The translations under genes and the position numbers were made by a program. A stretch of 64,000 bases of DNA from UBA11591 sp040220895 (lineage in GTDB: Bacteria > Bacteroidota > Bacteroidia > Flavobacteriales_E > Vicingaceae), in assembly GCA_040220895.1 (NCBI GenBank), contig JAVJVY010000018.1, forward strand, positions 29,738 to 93,737, in the 5' to 3' direction. Below are positions 43,651-51,873 of this stretch, in pieces. The notes under the pieces were generated by a model. That model was given only the letters and a program-made list of their open reading frames with translations, ran no database searches and was not told the origin of the DNA. Position 1 is the stretch's first letter. Every line of letters begins with the position of its first letter.

Positions 43651-44406
43651 TTAATACAAATAAAACTCTTCCGGAGCCCGTCTGTAAAGCGCAAGGATCC
43701 ATCCGAATCTGAAGCCGAAGGCAGCGTCAAATCGGCGTTTATTATCAAAATCCCGAAGGTCATAATTATAGCCTCGGCGATTTTTGGTCCATGCTTGAGT
43801 GAACTCAATTCCACCGTAAAAATTGACGAGTTTCCTTTTTCCAAAATGAACATAGCCCACAAATTCGTTAAACGCCAGACCATTGGTCAGCCGGTCGTAT
43901 CCCTTTCGGTATTCTTCTTCCAATTGGGGAATTTGAGCATCGCGATAGTCTATTCGTATGCGGTGCTGAATTAGTCCAATTCCTCCCGAAATCAAGATAC
44001 CGCTGTTGGGGTTGGGACCAATGACCGGTAAAAGATATCCAGCTGAAAGAAATGCTGAATAACCCGTCATTTCAAGAATTGGGTCGGTCAGACCTCCTCC
44101 AACTTCGATTATCCCGCCTTCACTGGTTCTCAAACTGTCTAATATGCCATCTTCACGGATCTTACCGCCAAAAATGTAATGAACCTTGAGGTCCATGTAA
44201 AAATTGGATTTTAGTTTTAAGCCGAAACGACCTCCCAAGCTTGAAAAAGTGCCGAACCTGTCAGCCATGTCGGCCATTGGAAGTTCCACCGCATAGGAAA
44301 CACCGATGAATGGAATAACCAGACTGCTGTCCAACATGCTTTTTTGGGCAAAAGTAAGTGGTACTAAAAGCACAAATAAGAGGGCGGAAAGAAAAGTCTT
44401 TTTCAA
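43651..44406 (-). CDS. Conserved secreted barrel-like protein upstream of Kdo transferase
   Basis: A 251-residue protein with a signal peptide (MKKTFLSALLFVLLVPLTFAQ) and then amphipathic beta strands (FYMDLKVHYIFGGKI, LVNFYGGIEFTQAW, FGFRFGWILALYRR), probably an outer-membrane barrel. The only start that keeps the whole signal peptide is a TTG at 44406. It is coupled to waaA downstream, which hints at an envelope role. No family name is recognised. Confidence 0.72.
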   Translation of the reverse strand: MKKTFLSALLFVLLVPLTFAQKSMLDSSLVIPFIGVSYAVELPMADMADRFGTFSSLGGRFGLKLKSNFYMDLKVHYIFGGKIREDGILDSLRTSEGGIIEVGGGLTDPILEMTGYSAFLSAGYLLPVIGPNPNSGILISGGIGLIQHRIRIDYRDAQIPQLEEEYRKGYDRLTNGLAFNEFVGYVHFGKRKLVNFYGGIEFTQAWTKNRRGYNYDLRDFDNKRRFDAAFGFRFGWILALYRRAPEEFYLY

Positions 44407-44460
44407 TGTAAAAACAATAATACTAATACTTTCGCGGTCAGCTTCTTCGCTTAAAATATT

Positions 44461-44468
44461 TATCTTCG
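44461..44468 (+). promoter_or_regulatory. Possible -7 box of the nucleotide-sugar block
   Basis: TATCTTCG is one mismatch from TAnnTTTG, 27 bases before the aminotransferase ATG and the only fair promoter candidate ahead of the eight-gene block. Confidence 0.3.
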
Positions 44469-44495
44469 CAACCCAATTTTACGCGGCAAATTTTC

Positions 44496-45620
44496 ATGAG
44501 AAAAATTCAAATGGTCGATCTCCATTCACAATACCTGGAGATCAAAAAAGAGGTAGACCAGGGAATACTTGAAGTACTTGATTCCTCGGCATTTATAGGT
44601 GGTCCAGATGTAAAAGAATTTACAACGGAACTTCAGACCTATTTGAATGTTAAACACGTAATTCCTTGTGCAAATGGTACAGATGCTCTGCAAATCGCAT
44701 TGATGTCTTTGGGCCTTAAACCAGGCGATGAAGTCATTACAGCCGATTTTACCTTTGCAGCTACCGTCGAAGTAATTGCGCTTCTTGGACTTGAGCCTAT
44801 ATTGGTTGATGTGGATCCGAACAGTTTTAATATTGACCCCCTTGCTGTTAAAGAAGCCATAACACCAAAAACTCGGGCCATCATCCCGGTGCATCTCTTT
44901 GGTCAGTGTGCTCCCATGGACGAAATAATGGAACTTGCCCGCGAACACAATCTTTTTGTGGTTGAAGACACAGCGCAGGCCATCGCCGCGAATTACCATC
45001 ATGCCGACGGAAATACTTCCCGGGCAGGGACTATTGGCCATTTTGGAACTACATCGTTTTTCCCCTCAAAGAACCTGGGTTGTTATGGAGATGGTGGTGC
45101 CCTATTTACCAATGACGACCAATTGGCCGAAATGGCCAGAGCTGTTGCCAATCATGGAATGAAGGTTCGCTATTACCACGATGAAATAGGTGTTAATTCC
45201 AGGCTCGACAGCATGCAAGCTGTTGTTCTTAGAGCTAAATTAAAGAAGCTCGACAATTACATTGAATCAAGAAGAAAAGCCGCTGCATATTATGACAATG
45301 TTTTTGGCGGGAGTGAACATTACGGCATACCTGCCAGGATGACATATTCCGACCATGTGTTTCATCAATATACACTCAAAACCTGCGACATTGACCGTGC
45401 CGGTCTCCAAACTTATTTGAGTGATGCAGGAATTCCTGCAATGATTTATTACCCAGTTCCTTTACACGCTCAAAAGGCCTACCGAAGACCGGAATACAAG
45501 GATGAAAATTTTCCAATGACCATGGCACTTTGTGACTGTGTCCTCTCGCTGCCTATGCATACGGAGCTCGATGAAGAACAATTAGAATTCATAACCAACA
45601 AGGTATTGTCATACCGATAA
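44496..45620 (+). CDS. wbpE: PLP nucleotide-sugar aminotransferase, WbpE/WlbC-like
   Basis: A 374-residue DegT/DnrJ/EryC1/StrS aminotransferase. The PLP lysine lies in TSFFPSKNLGCYGDGGA near residue 190, together with CANGTDALQIAL, VEDTAQAIAAN and GVNSRLDSMQA. The overall pattern follows WbpE, which transaminates UDP-3-keto-GlcNAcA to UDP-GlcNAc(3NH2)A using glutamate. The wbpD- and wbpB-like genes further down the same block support this assignment over other sugar aminotransferases. Confidence 0.87.
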   Translation: MRKIQMVDLHSQYLEIKKEVDQGILEVLDSSAFIGGPDVKEFTTELQTYLNVKHVIPCANGTDALQIALMSLGLKPGDEVITADFTFAATVEVIALLGLEPILVDVDPNSFNIDPLAVKEAITPKTRAIIPVHLFGQCAPMDEIMELAREHNLFVVEDTAQAIAANYHHADGNTSRAGTIGHFGTTSFFPSKNLGCYGDGGALFTNDDQLAEMARAVANHGMKVRYYHDEIGVNSRLDSMQAVVLRAKLKKLDNYIESRRKAAAYYDNVFGGSEHYGIPARMTYSDHVFHQYTLKTCDIDRAGLQTYLSDAGIPAMIYYPVPLHAQKAYRRPEYKDENFPMTMALCDCVLSLPMHTELDEEQLEFITNKVLSYR

Positions 45621-45630
45621 CTAAAATTAA

Positions 45631-46941
45631 ATGAAAATTACTGTTGTAGGAACAGGTTACGTCGGCTTGGTTACCGGCACATGTCTTGCAGAGACTGGAA
45701 ATACCGTAACCTGTGTTGATATTGACCAAGAGAAGGTAGATATGATGAGGTCGGGGAAAGTGCCTATTTACGAACCTCACCTTGATGCATTGTTCGAGCG
45801 AAACATCCGCCAGGGCCGATTAACCTTTACCAGTCGCCTGGAAGACGCCATTGAGGGCGCTAAAATCGTATTTCTTGCCCTACCCACACCGCCCGGTGAG
45901 GATGGCTCTGCAGATCTTTCTTATGTGCTAAATGCTGCAAAGCATCTTGGAAGTCTGTTAACCGATTATGTCGTTGTTGTCGATAAAAGTACCGTCCCGG
46001 TTGGAACGGCTGACAAGGTTACCAAGGCCATCGCGTCTCAGACTTCCGTGGAATTTGACGTAGTATCTAACCCTGAATTTCTGAGGGAAGGCTTTGCCGT
46101 AGATGATTTTCTAAAACCCGATCGCGTAGTCATTGGAACCTCTTCGGCCCGTGCGGGAAAAATCATGGAAGAGCTTTATAAGCCATATGTGCGACAGGGA
46201 AATCCCATCATCTTCATGGATGAAAAATCGGCCGAATTAACAAAATATGCGGCCAACTCATTTTTAGCCACTAAAATCACGTTCATGAATGAAATTGCGA
46301 ATTTCTGTGAGCTTGTGGGCGCTGACGTTGACATGGTCAGGGCGGGAATTGGATCGGATACCAGAATCGGGAAGCGCTTTTTATTCCCTGGACTGGGTTA
46401 CGGAGGAAGTTGCTTTCCAAAAGATGTCCAGGCCCTGGTCAAATCGGGCAATGATGAAGATTATGAGTTCCGCCTGTTGAAATCGGTGATGGAGATAAAC
46501 GAGAAGCAAAAATTGATCATTGTTCCTAAAATGCAGAATCGCCTTGGAGATCTCAACGGTAAAACCATTGCGCTCTGGGGTCTGGCCTTTAAACCTGATA
46601 CAGATGATATCCGAGAAGCACCTGCGCTGTATATAATCGATAAATTGGTGGGAGAAGGAGCAAAAATCAAAGCCTTTGACCCCGAAGCAATGGAAAATGT
46701 CAAAAAATTAGTGGGTGATAAAATTGAGTTTGGGAATGATCAGTATGAGGTATTGGAACAGGCTGATTGTTTGTTGATTGCAACAGAATGGTCCGTCTTT
46801 AGAACGCCTGATTTCGAAAGAATGGATCAATTGATGAAGAATAAGATCATTTTTGACGGTCGCAATCTTTATGAACTCGACCACATGACCGAACTTGGCT
46901 ACGAGTATTATAGCATCGGAAGGGGGAAAAATGGAAAGTAA
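45631..46941 (+). CDS. ugd: UDP-glucose 6-dehydrogenase
   Basis: A 436-residue dehydrogenase making UDP-glucuronate with two NAD+. Motifs: MKITVVGTGYVGLVTGTCLAE, VDKSTVPVGTADKV, NPEFLREGFAVDDFL and the catalytic cysteine in GYGGSCFPKD near residue 258. The product feeds the UDP-xylose synthase encoded next. The 3' end overlaps that gene by 11 bases. Confidence 0.95.
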   Translation: MKITVVGTGYVGLVTGTCLAETGNTVTCVDIDQEKVDMMRSGKVPIYEPHLDALFERNIRQGRLTFTSRLEDAIEGAKIVFLALPTPPGEDGSADLSYVLNAAKHLGSLLTDYVVVVDKSTVPVGTADKVTKAIASQTSVEFDVVSNPEFLREGFAVDDFLKPDRVVIGTSSARAGKIMEELYKPYVRQGNPIIFMDEKSAELTKYAANSFLATKITFMNEIANFCELVGADVDMVRAGIGSDTRIGKRFLFPGLGYGGSCFPKDVQALVKSGNDEDYEFRLLKSVMEINEKQKLIIVPKMQNRLGDLNGKTIALWGLAFKPDTDDIREAPALYIIDKLVGEGAKIKAFDPEAMENVKKLVGDKIEFGNDQYEVLEQADCLLIATEWSVFRTPDFERMDQLMKNKIIFDGRNLYELDHMTELGYEYYSIGRGKNGK

Positions 46942-47935
46942 TACAGAAATGAAACGTGTCTTAATTACAGGAGCCGCCGGTTTTCTCGGCTCTCATCTGT
47001 GTGACAGATTTTTAACAGAAGGGCACTGCGTCATTGCTATGGATAACTTGATCACAGGTAGTCTGAAAAACATCGAACACCTTTTTCCTTTAGAGAATTT
47101 TGAATTTCACCATTGCGACGTATCTAATTATGTTCATGTTTCTGGAGAGCTGGACTACATACTCCATTTTGCGTCACCGGCCAGTCCGATTGATTACTTA
47201 AAGATTCCGATTCAAACGCTAAAGGTAGGCTCTTTGGGCACCCACAATTTATTGGGTCTTGCCAAGGCAAAGAAGGCCAGGATTATGGTAGCTTCAACTT
47301 CAGAAGTTTATGGCGACCCCCTGGTTCACCCCCAGACAGAAGATTATTTCGGCAATGTGAATCCAATCGGACCTCGGGGTGTTTACGATGAGGCCAAGCG
47401 ATTTCAGGAAGCCATCACGATGGCATATCACCGCTTTCACGGAATTGAAACCAGAATAGTACGAATATTCAACACCTATGGACCCCGTATGAGACTGAAT
47501 GATGGCAGGGTATTGCCGGCCTTCATTGGTCAGGCACTAAGAGGTGAAGATCTTACGGTATTCGGCGATGGAAGTCAAACGCGTTCTTTTTGTTACGTCG
47601 ATGACTTGGTTGAAGGAATTTACCGATTACTTTTTTCTGATTATTCCTTGCCCGTAAACATTGGAAATCCCAATGAAATCACCATCAAGGATTTTGCAGA
47701 TGAAATACTGAGCCTCACGGGATCCAGTGTAAAGGTGACTTATAAAGAACTTCCTGAAAACGATCCCATGCAGCGGCAGCCTGACATTACTTTGGCAAGG
47801 AAACACCTGGGCTGGGAACCCAAAATCGACCGATCCGAGGGATTGAGAAGAACCTTGGATTATTTTAAGTCGCTGTCGCCGGAAGAATTGACAAAAAAGG
47901 AACACTTTTCTTTTGATGGATATATCAAGCGCTGA
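46931..47935 (+). CDS. uxs: UDP-glucuronate decarboxylase (UDP-xylose synthase)
   Basis: A 334-residue extended short-chain dehydrogenase. Seen: ITGAAGFLGSHLCDRFL, STSEVYGDPLVHPQ and the active-site YDEAKR in RGVYDEAKRF that is typical of UXS enzymes, followed by IFNTYGPRM. It turns UDP-GlcA to UDP-xylose. The ATG at 46931 is chosen; 46949 is also possible. The stop overlaps the next start as TGATG. Confidence 0.93.
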   Translation: MESNTEMKRVLITGAAGFLGSHLCDRFLTEGHCVIAMDNLITGSLKNIEHLFPLENFEFHHCDVSNYVHVSGELDYILHFASPASPIDYLKIPIQTLKVGSLGTHNLLGLAKAKKARIMVASTSEVYGDPLVHPQTEDYFGNVNPIGPRGVYDEAKRFQEAITMAYHRFHGIETRIVRIFNTYGPRMRLNDGRVLPAFIGQALRGEDLTVFGDGSQTRSFCYVDDLVEGIYRLLFSDYSLPVNIGNPNEITIKDFADEILSLTGSSVKVTYKELPENDPMQRQPDITLARKHLGWEPKIDRSEGLRRTLDYFKSLSPEELTKKEHFSFDGYIKR

Positions 47936-48510
47936 TGGAGTACACTGCCCATGAGACTGCCGTCATCGATGACGGATGTAAAATAGGAAGCGGGACAAGG
48001 ATCTGGCATTTCAGCCACATCATGTCCGGTGCTGTGATGGGTGAAAATTGCAATATTGGGCAGAACGTAGTGGTTTCTCCCGGTGTTACTCTTGGAAACA
48101 ACGTCAAGGTTCAAAATAACGTTTCCATATATACGGGCGTTGTCTGTGAAGATGACGTTTTTTTAGGCCCTTCCATGGTCTTTACGAATATCCTGAACCC
48201 AAGGAGCGCCATTGTTAGAAAAGATCAATATATAGAGACCCGCGTCAGAAAAGGAGCCTCAATCGGGGCCAATTCGACCATCGTTTGTGGTAACGAAATC
48301 GGGGCCTTTGCTTTAATTGGTGCAGGAGCCGTTGTTACAAAGTCGGTCAAGGCATTTGCACTTGTGGTTGGAAATCCCGCAAAACAGATCGGTTGGGTCA
48401 GTGAGTACGGTCATCGTCTGGAATTCGATGCCAATGGCATTGCCACATGCCCTGAAAGCGATGAAAAATATCGACTAAACAACGATGTCGTTCAAAAAAT
48501 GCTGAACTAA
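47935..48510 (+). CDS. wbpD: UDP-sugar N-acetyltransferase, WbpD/WlbB-like (left-handed beta helix)
   Basis: A 191-residue hexapeptide-repeat acetyltransferase. Repeated I/V-G-x4 coils run from residue 12 to 140 (DDGCKIGSGTRIWHFSHI, GPSMVFTNILNPRS, GANSTIVCGNEIG). The close match with WbpD (KDQY, NPAKQIGWVSE) indicates N-acetylation of UDP-GlcNAc(3NH2)A to UDP-GlcNAc3NAcA using acetyl-CoA. Its start overlaps the upstream stop by one base. Confidence 0.92.
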   Translation: MEYTAHETAVIDDGCKIGSGTRIWHFSHIMSGAVMGENCNIGQNVVVSPGVTLGNNVKVQNNVSIYTGVVCEDDVFLGPSMVFTNILNPRSAIVRKDQYIETRVRKGASIGANSTIVCGNEIGAFALIGAGAVVTKSVKAFALVVGNPAKQIGWVSEYGHRLEFDANGIATCPESDEKYRLNNDVVQKMLN

Positions 48511-48515
48511 CGGAC

Positions 48516-49550
48516 ATGGACAAAGTAAGATTCGCTATTGTTGGTTGCGGACATATTGGCAAACGCCATGCGGAAATGGTACGGGGAAACCCAGAGGCTG
48601 AATTGGTTGGCATGGCTGATATCCGGCCAGCAAATGAACTGGGCATCGATAACTTTAAAGTTCCTTTTTTTCACACCATCGAATCCCTTCTGTCATCTGG
48701 CCTGCCCATCGATGTAATTAACATATGTACACCAAATGGCCTTCATGAGTCACAATCCATAATGGCGCTGGAGGGTGGTTTTCACGTTGTCTGCGAGAAG
48801 CCAATGGCATTGACCAAAGAAGGTGCCGAACATATTATTTTCAAGGCACTTCAAGTGCACAAGCACGTTTTTGCAGTGATGCAAAATCGGTATAGTCCTC
48901 CATCTGTCTGGCTTAAAGAATTGGTTGATCAGAAAAGGTTGGGCGACTTGTACATGGTTGAAATCAAATGTTACTGGAACCGTGATGAGCGCTACTACAA
49001 AGAAGATGGCTGGAAAGGCAGCGCTGACATGGACGGTGGTACATTGTTCACCCAGTTCTCTCATTTTGTCGACATCATGTTCTGGCTTTTTGGTGACATC
49101 AAGAATATTCAGGCAAAATTCAATGATTTCAATCACGCTCATAACACCGATTTTGAAGATTCGGGCTTTGTCATGTTTGACTTTGTAAAAGGGGGCATGG
49201 GTAGTTTGAATTATTCAACAGCCATATGGGACAAAAACCTTGAGAGTAGTATAACCATTATCGGTAGCAAAGGCAGCGTGAAAGTTGGTGGACAATACAT
49301 GAACGAAGTTGAATATTGCCACATCGAAGATTACGAAATGCCGGTATTAAAGGAATCTAACCCACCTAACGACTACGGTCCGTACAAGGGTTCGGCAGCC
49401 AACCACCATTACATCATTGAAAATGTGGTAGAAACCATTAGGAACGAAAACATTGCCACCACCAATGCCATGGAAGGATTGAAAGTGGTGGATATCATTG
49501 AACGAATTTATGCACTGAGAGATGAAAAGTATGTATCAAAAAATCGTTGA
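48516..49550 (+). CDS. wbpB: Gfo/Idh/MocA-type UDP-GlcNAcA 3-dehydrogenase, WbpB/WlbA-like
   Basis: A 344-residue NAD-dependent oxidoreductase. The Rossmann motif GCGHIGKRH is near residue 10, EKPMAL is near residue 93, and HFVDIMFWLFGD is near residue 185. In Pseudomonas and Bordetella the WbpB/WlbA enzyme oxidises C3 of UDP-GlcNAcA, and the aminotransferase then acts. Its presence with wbpD and wbpE types completes the UDP-GlcNAc3NAcA branch. The next gene starts before this one ends (29 bases). Confidence 0.9.
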   Translation: MDKVRFAIVGCGHIGKRHAEMVRGNPEAELVGMADIRPANELGIDNFKVPFFHTIESLLSSGLPIDVINICTPNGLHESQSIMALEGGFHVVCEKPMALTKEGAEHIIFKALQVHKHVFAVMQNRYSPPSVWLKELVDQKRLGDLYMVEIKCYWNRDERYYKEDGWKGSADMDGGTLFTQFSHFVDIMFWLFGDIKNIQAKFNDFNHAHNTDFEDSGFVMFDFVKGGMGSLNYSTAIWDKNLESSITIIGSKGSVKVGGQYMNEVEYCHIEDYEMPVLKESNPPNDYGPYKGSAANHHYIIENVVETIRNENIATTNAMEGLKVVDIIERIYALRDEKYVSKNR

Positions 49551-50820
49551 CAAGGAAGCGAGCATCGCCGTGATCGGTCTTGGCTATGTAGGTTTGCCCA
49601 TAGCTCTTGAATTGGCGAGGAAGGTCCGGGTGATTGGCTTTGATATTAGCGAGAAGCGCATTGAAATGCTCAATAACAAAAAAGATCCCAGTGAAGAACT
49701 CGACGCCAAGGCCTTCGATGGAGCGGATATCAGCTTTACAGCTTCTCTGAATGAAGCTTCCAAGGCCAGTTTTTACATTGTGGCTGTTCCGACGCCTATA
49801 AACGAACACAACTTGCCCGACTTGAGTCCATTATTGAATGCAACTAGAACGGTGGGTAAGGTTCTTTCCAAAGGGGATTACGTAGTGTTTGAATCGACCG
49901 TATATCCGGGATGCACCGAGGAGGATTGCCTTCCTATCCTCATAGAAGAATCGGGTCTGAATTATCCGGAAGACTTCAAGGTGGGGTATTCACCCGAAAG
50001 AATAAATCCGGGAGACAAAGTGCATACCTTAAGCACCGTGGTAAAGGTCGTTTCTGGTGATGACGAAGAATCCTTGGATAACATAGCGAAAGTTTATGAA
50101 CTCGTGGTCGGGGCTGGTGTCCACAGAGCTTCCTCTATCAAAGTGGCCGAAGCCGCAAAGATCATTGAGAATACCCAGCGCGACGTAAACATTGCACTGG
50201 TGAATGAGCTTTCCATTATCTTTAACCGCATGGGTATCAATACCTATGAGGTGCTCGAAGCGGCAGGAACCAAGTGGAATTTTTTAAACTTCAAGCCCGG
50301 GTTGGTCGGTGGACATTGCATTGGTGTAGATCCTTATTACTTGACCTATAAAGCCAAGGAATTTGGCTATCATGCCCAAATCATAAATTCAGGAAGGTTT
50401 GTGAATGATTCCATGGGGGGATATATCGCCAAGCAGACTGTTAAAAAAGTGGTCAAGGCCGGCAAACATTTAAACGATTCGCGAATTCTGGTCATGGGAG
50501 CCACCTTTAAAGAAGATGTTAGTGACATCCGGAACTCAAAAGTAGCCGACGTGGTCAATGAATTGAAATCCTATAGTGTGCATGTTGAAGTAGTTGACCC
50601 ACATGCCGATTCAGATGAGCTGATGCAAGAATACGGCTTCGACCTAATAAATGAAGTCGGTAAAGGTTACGATGCCGTTGTAGTCGCCGTCAATCACAAG
50701 GATTATTTGAATCTGGATGAATCTTATTTCGCGTCACTTATGAACGATAATCCCGTTTTGATCGATATCAAGGGCATTTACCGAGGAAAGATCAAGAATA
50801 TGGATTATTGGAGTCTATAA
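49522..50820 (+). CDS. tviB: UDP-N-acetylglucosamine 6-dehydrogenase, TviB/WbpO-like
   Basis: A 432-residue nucleotide-sugar dehydrogenase. Motifs: IAVIGLGYVGLPIALELAR, ESTVYPGCTEEDCLPIL, ENTQRDVNIALVNELSIIF and the cysteine in GGHCIGVDPYYLTYKA. The TviB/WbpO-like pattern differs from the ugd gene upstream and points to UDP-GlcNAc (or GalNAc) as substrate. It would supply UDP-GlcNAcA both to wbpB and to the epimerase at 51874. ATG codons at 49522 and 49531 are both possible starts. Confidence 0.88.
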   Translation: MKSMYQKIVDKEASIAVIGLGYVGLPIALELARKVRVIGFDISEKRIEMLNNKKDPSEELDAKAFDGADISFTASLNEASKASFYIVAVPTPINEHNLPDLSPLLNATRTVGKVLSKGDYVVFESTVYPGCTEEDCLPILIEESGLNYPEDFKVGYSPERINPGDKVHTLSTVVKVVSGDDEESLDNIAKVYELVVGAGVHRASSIKVAEAAKIIENTQRDVNIALVNELSIIFNRMGINTYEVLEAAGTKWNFLNFKPGLVGGHCIGVDPYYLTYKAKEFGYHAQIINSGRFVNDSMGGYIAKQTVKKVVKAGKHLNDSRILVMGATFKEDVSDIRNSKVADVVNELKSYSVHVEVVDPHADSDELMQEYGFDLINEVGKGYDAVVVAVNHKDYLNLDESYFASLMNDNPVLIDIKGIYRGKIKNMDYWSL

Positions 50821-51873
50821 ATGAATGATTTAACTATACTTATTACGGGTGGGGCGGGCTTTATCGGCTCTCATGTGGTGCGACGCTTTGTGAATCGTTA
50901 TCCAAATTATCGCATCGTCAATTTAGACAAGTTGACCTATGCTGGGAATCTGGAAAATCTAAGAGATATTGAATCCGCTGCTAATTATACCTTCATTAAA
51001 GAGGATATATGCAACGCAGCAGAAATAGAGCAAATATTCAAGTCCGAGGGCATCGACTCAGTCATACACCTGGCAGCTGAATCTCACGTGGACAGGTCCA
51101 TCACTAATCCAATGGACTTTGTACACACCAACATTCTGGGCACGGTGAATTTATTGAATGCAACCAGGGCCCATTGGAAAGCCAATAACAAGTCGTTGTT
51201 TTACCATGTTTCAACAGACGAGGTTTACGGCTCATTGGACAGTGGTTATTTCACAGAAAGCACGCCATATGACCCTAGAAGCCCCTACAGTTCATCAAAA
51301 GCAAGTTCAGATCACCTGGTTCGCGCCTATTTTCATACCTATGGACTGCCTGTGGTGATATCGAATTGTTCAAACAATTACGGTTCGTTTCAATTTCCTG
51401 AAAAGTTAATTCCACTGATGATTCACAACATCAGAAACAATAAGGCCCTACCCGTTTATGGCAAAGGAGAGAACATCAGGGACTGGCTTTGGGTAGAGGA
51501 TCATGCGCGCGCCATAGACATGGTTTTTCACCAGGGAAAAACAGGTGAAACATACAACATCGGCGGGAATAATGAGTGGAGAAACATTGATCTGGTTCAA
51601 CACCTATGCAAACTTTTAGACAAGAAGTTGGATCGCCCGGTTGGCACTTCCGAAGGACTTATTGAATTTGTAAAAGATCGCGACGGACATGACATGCGTT
51701 ATGCCATTGACGCAAGTAAGATCAGGAAAGAAATAGGTTGGGAACCCTCGGTTACATTTGAAGAAGGGCTTGAGAGTACGGTTGACTGGTTTCTGTCGAA
51801 CAATGCCTGGATAGACCATGTTACTTCGGGGTCTTACAAGGAATATTACGAACAACAATACCGCCAGCGCTAG
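50821..51873 (+). CDS. rfbB: dTDP-glucose 4,6-dehydratase
   Basis: A 350-residue SDR enzyme that makes dTDP-4-keto-6-deoxyglucose. Seen: ITGGAGFIGSHVVRRF, HVSTDEVYGSL, the YSSSKASSDHLVRAY active site, and NNYGSFQFPEKLIP. No rfbA, rfbC or rfbD is in the window, so the final deoxysugar is open. The ATG begins right after the upstream TAA. The gene ends at TAG (51871-51873), after which the same frame stays open through the whole next gene. Confidence 0.95.
   Translation: MNDLTILITGGAGFIGSHVVRRFVNRYPNYRIVNLDKLTYAGNLENLRDIESAANYTFIKEDICNAAEIEQIFKSEGIDSVIHLAAESHVDRSITNPMDFVHTNILGTVNLLNATRAHWKANNKSLFYHVSTDEVYGSLDSGYFTESTPYDPRSPYSSSKASSDHLVRAYFHTYGLPVVISNCSNNYGSFQFPEKLIPLMIHNIRNNKALPVYGKGENIRDWLWVEDHARAIDMVFHQGKTGETYNIGGNNEWRNIDLVQHLCKLLDKKLDRPVGTSEGLIEFVKDRDGHDMRYAIDASKIRKEIGWEPSVTFEEGLESTVDWFLSNNAWIDHVTSGSYKEYYEQQYRQR

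Noticed and set aside
44526..45041. A 171-residue minus-strand frame within wbpE
   Set aside because: A shadow of a clear aminotransferase gene; no domain or signal is visible.
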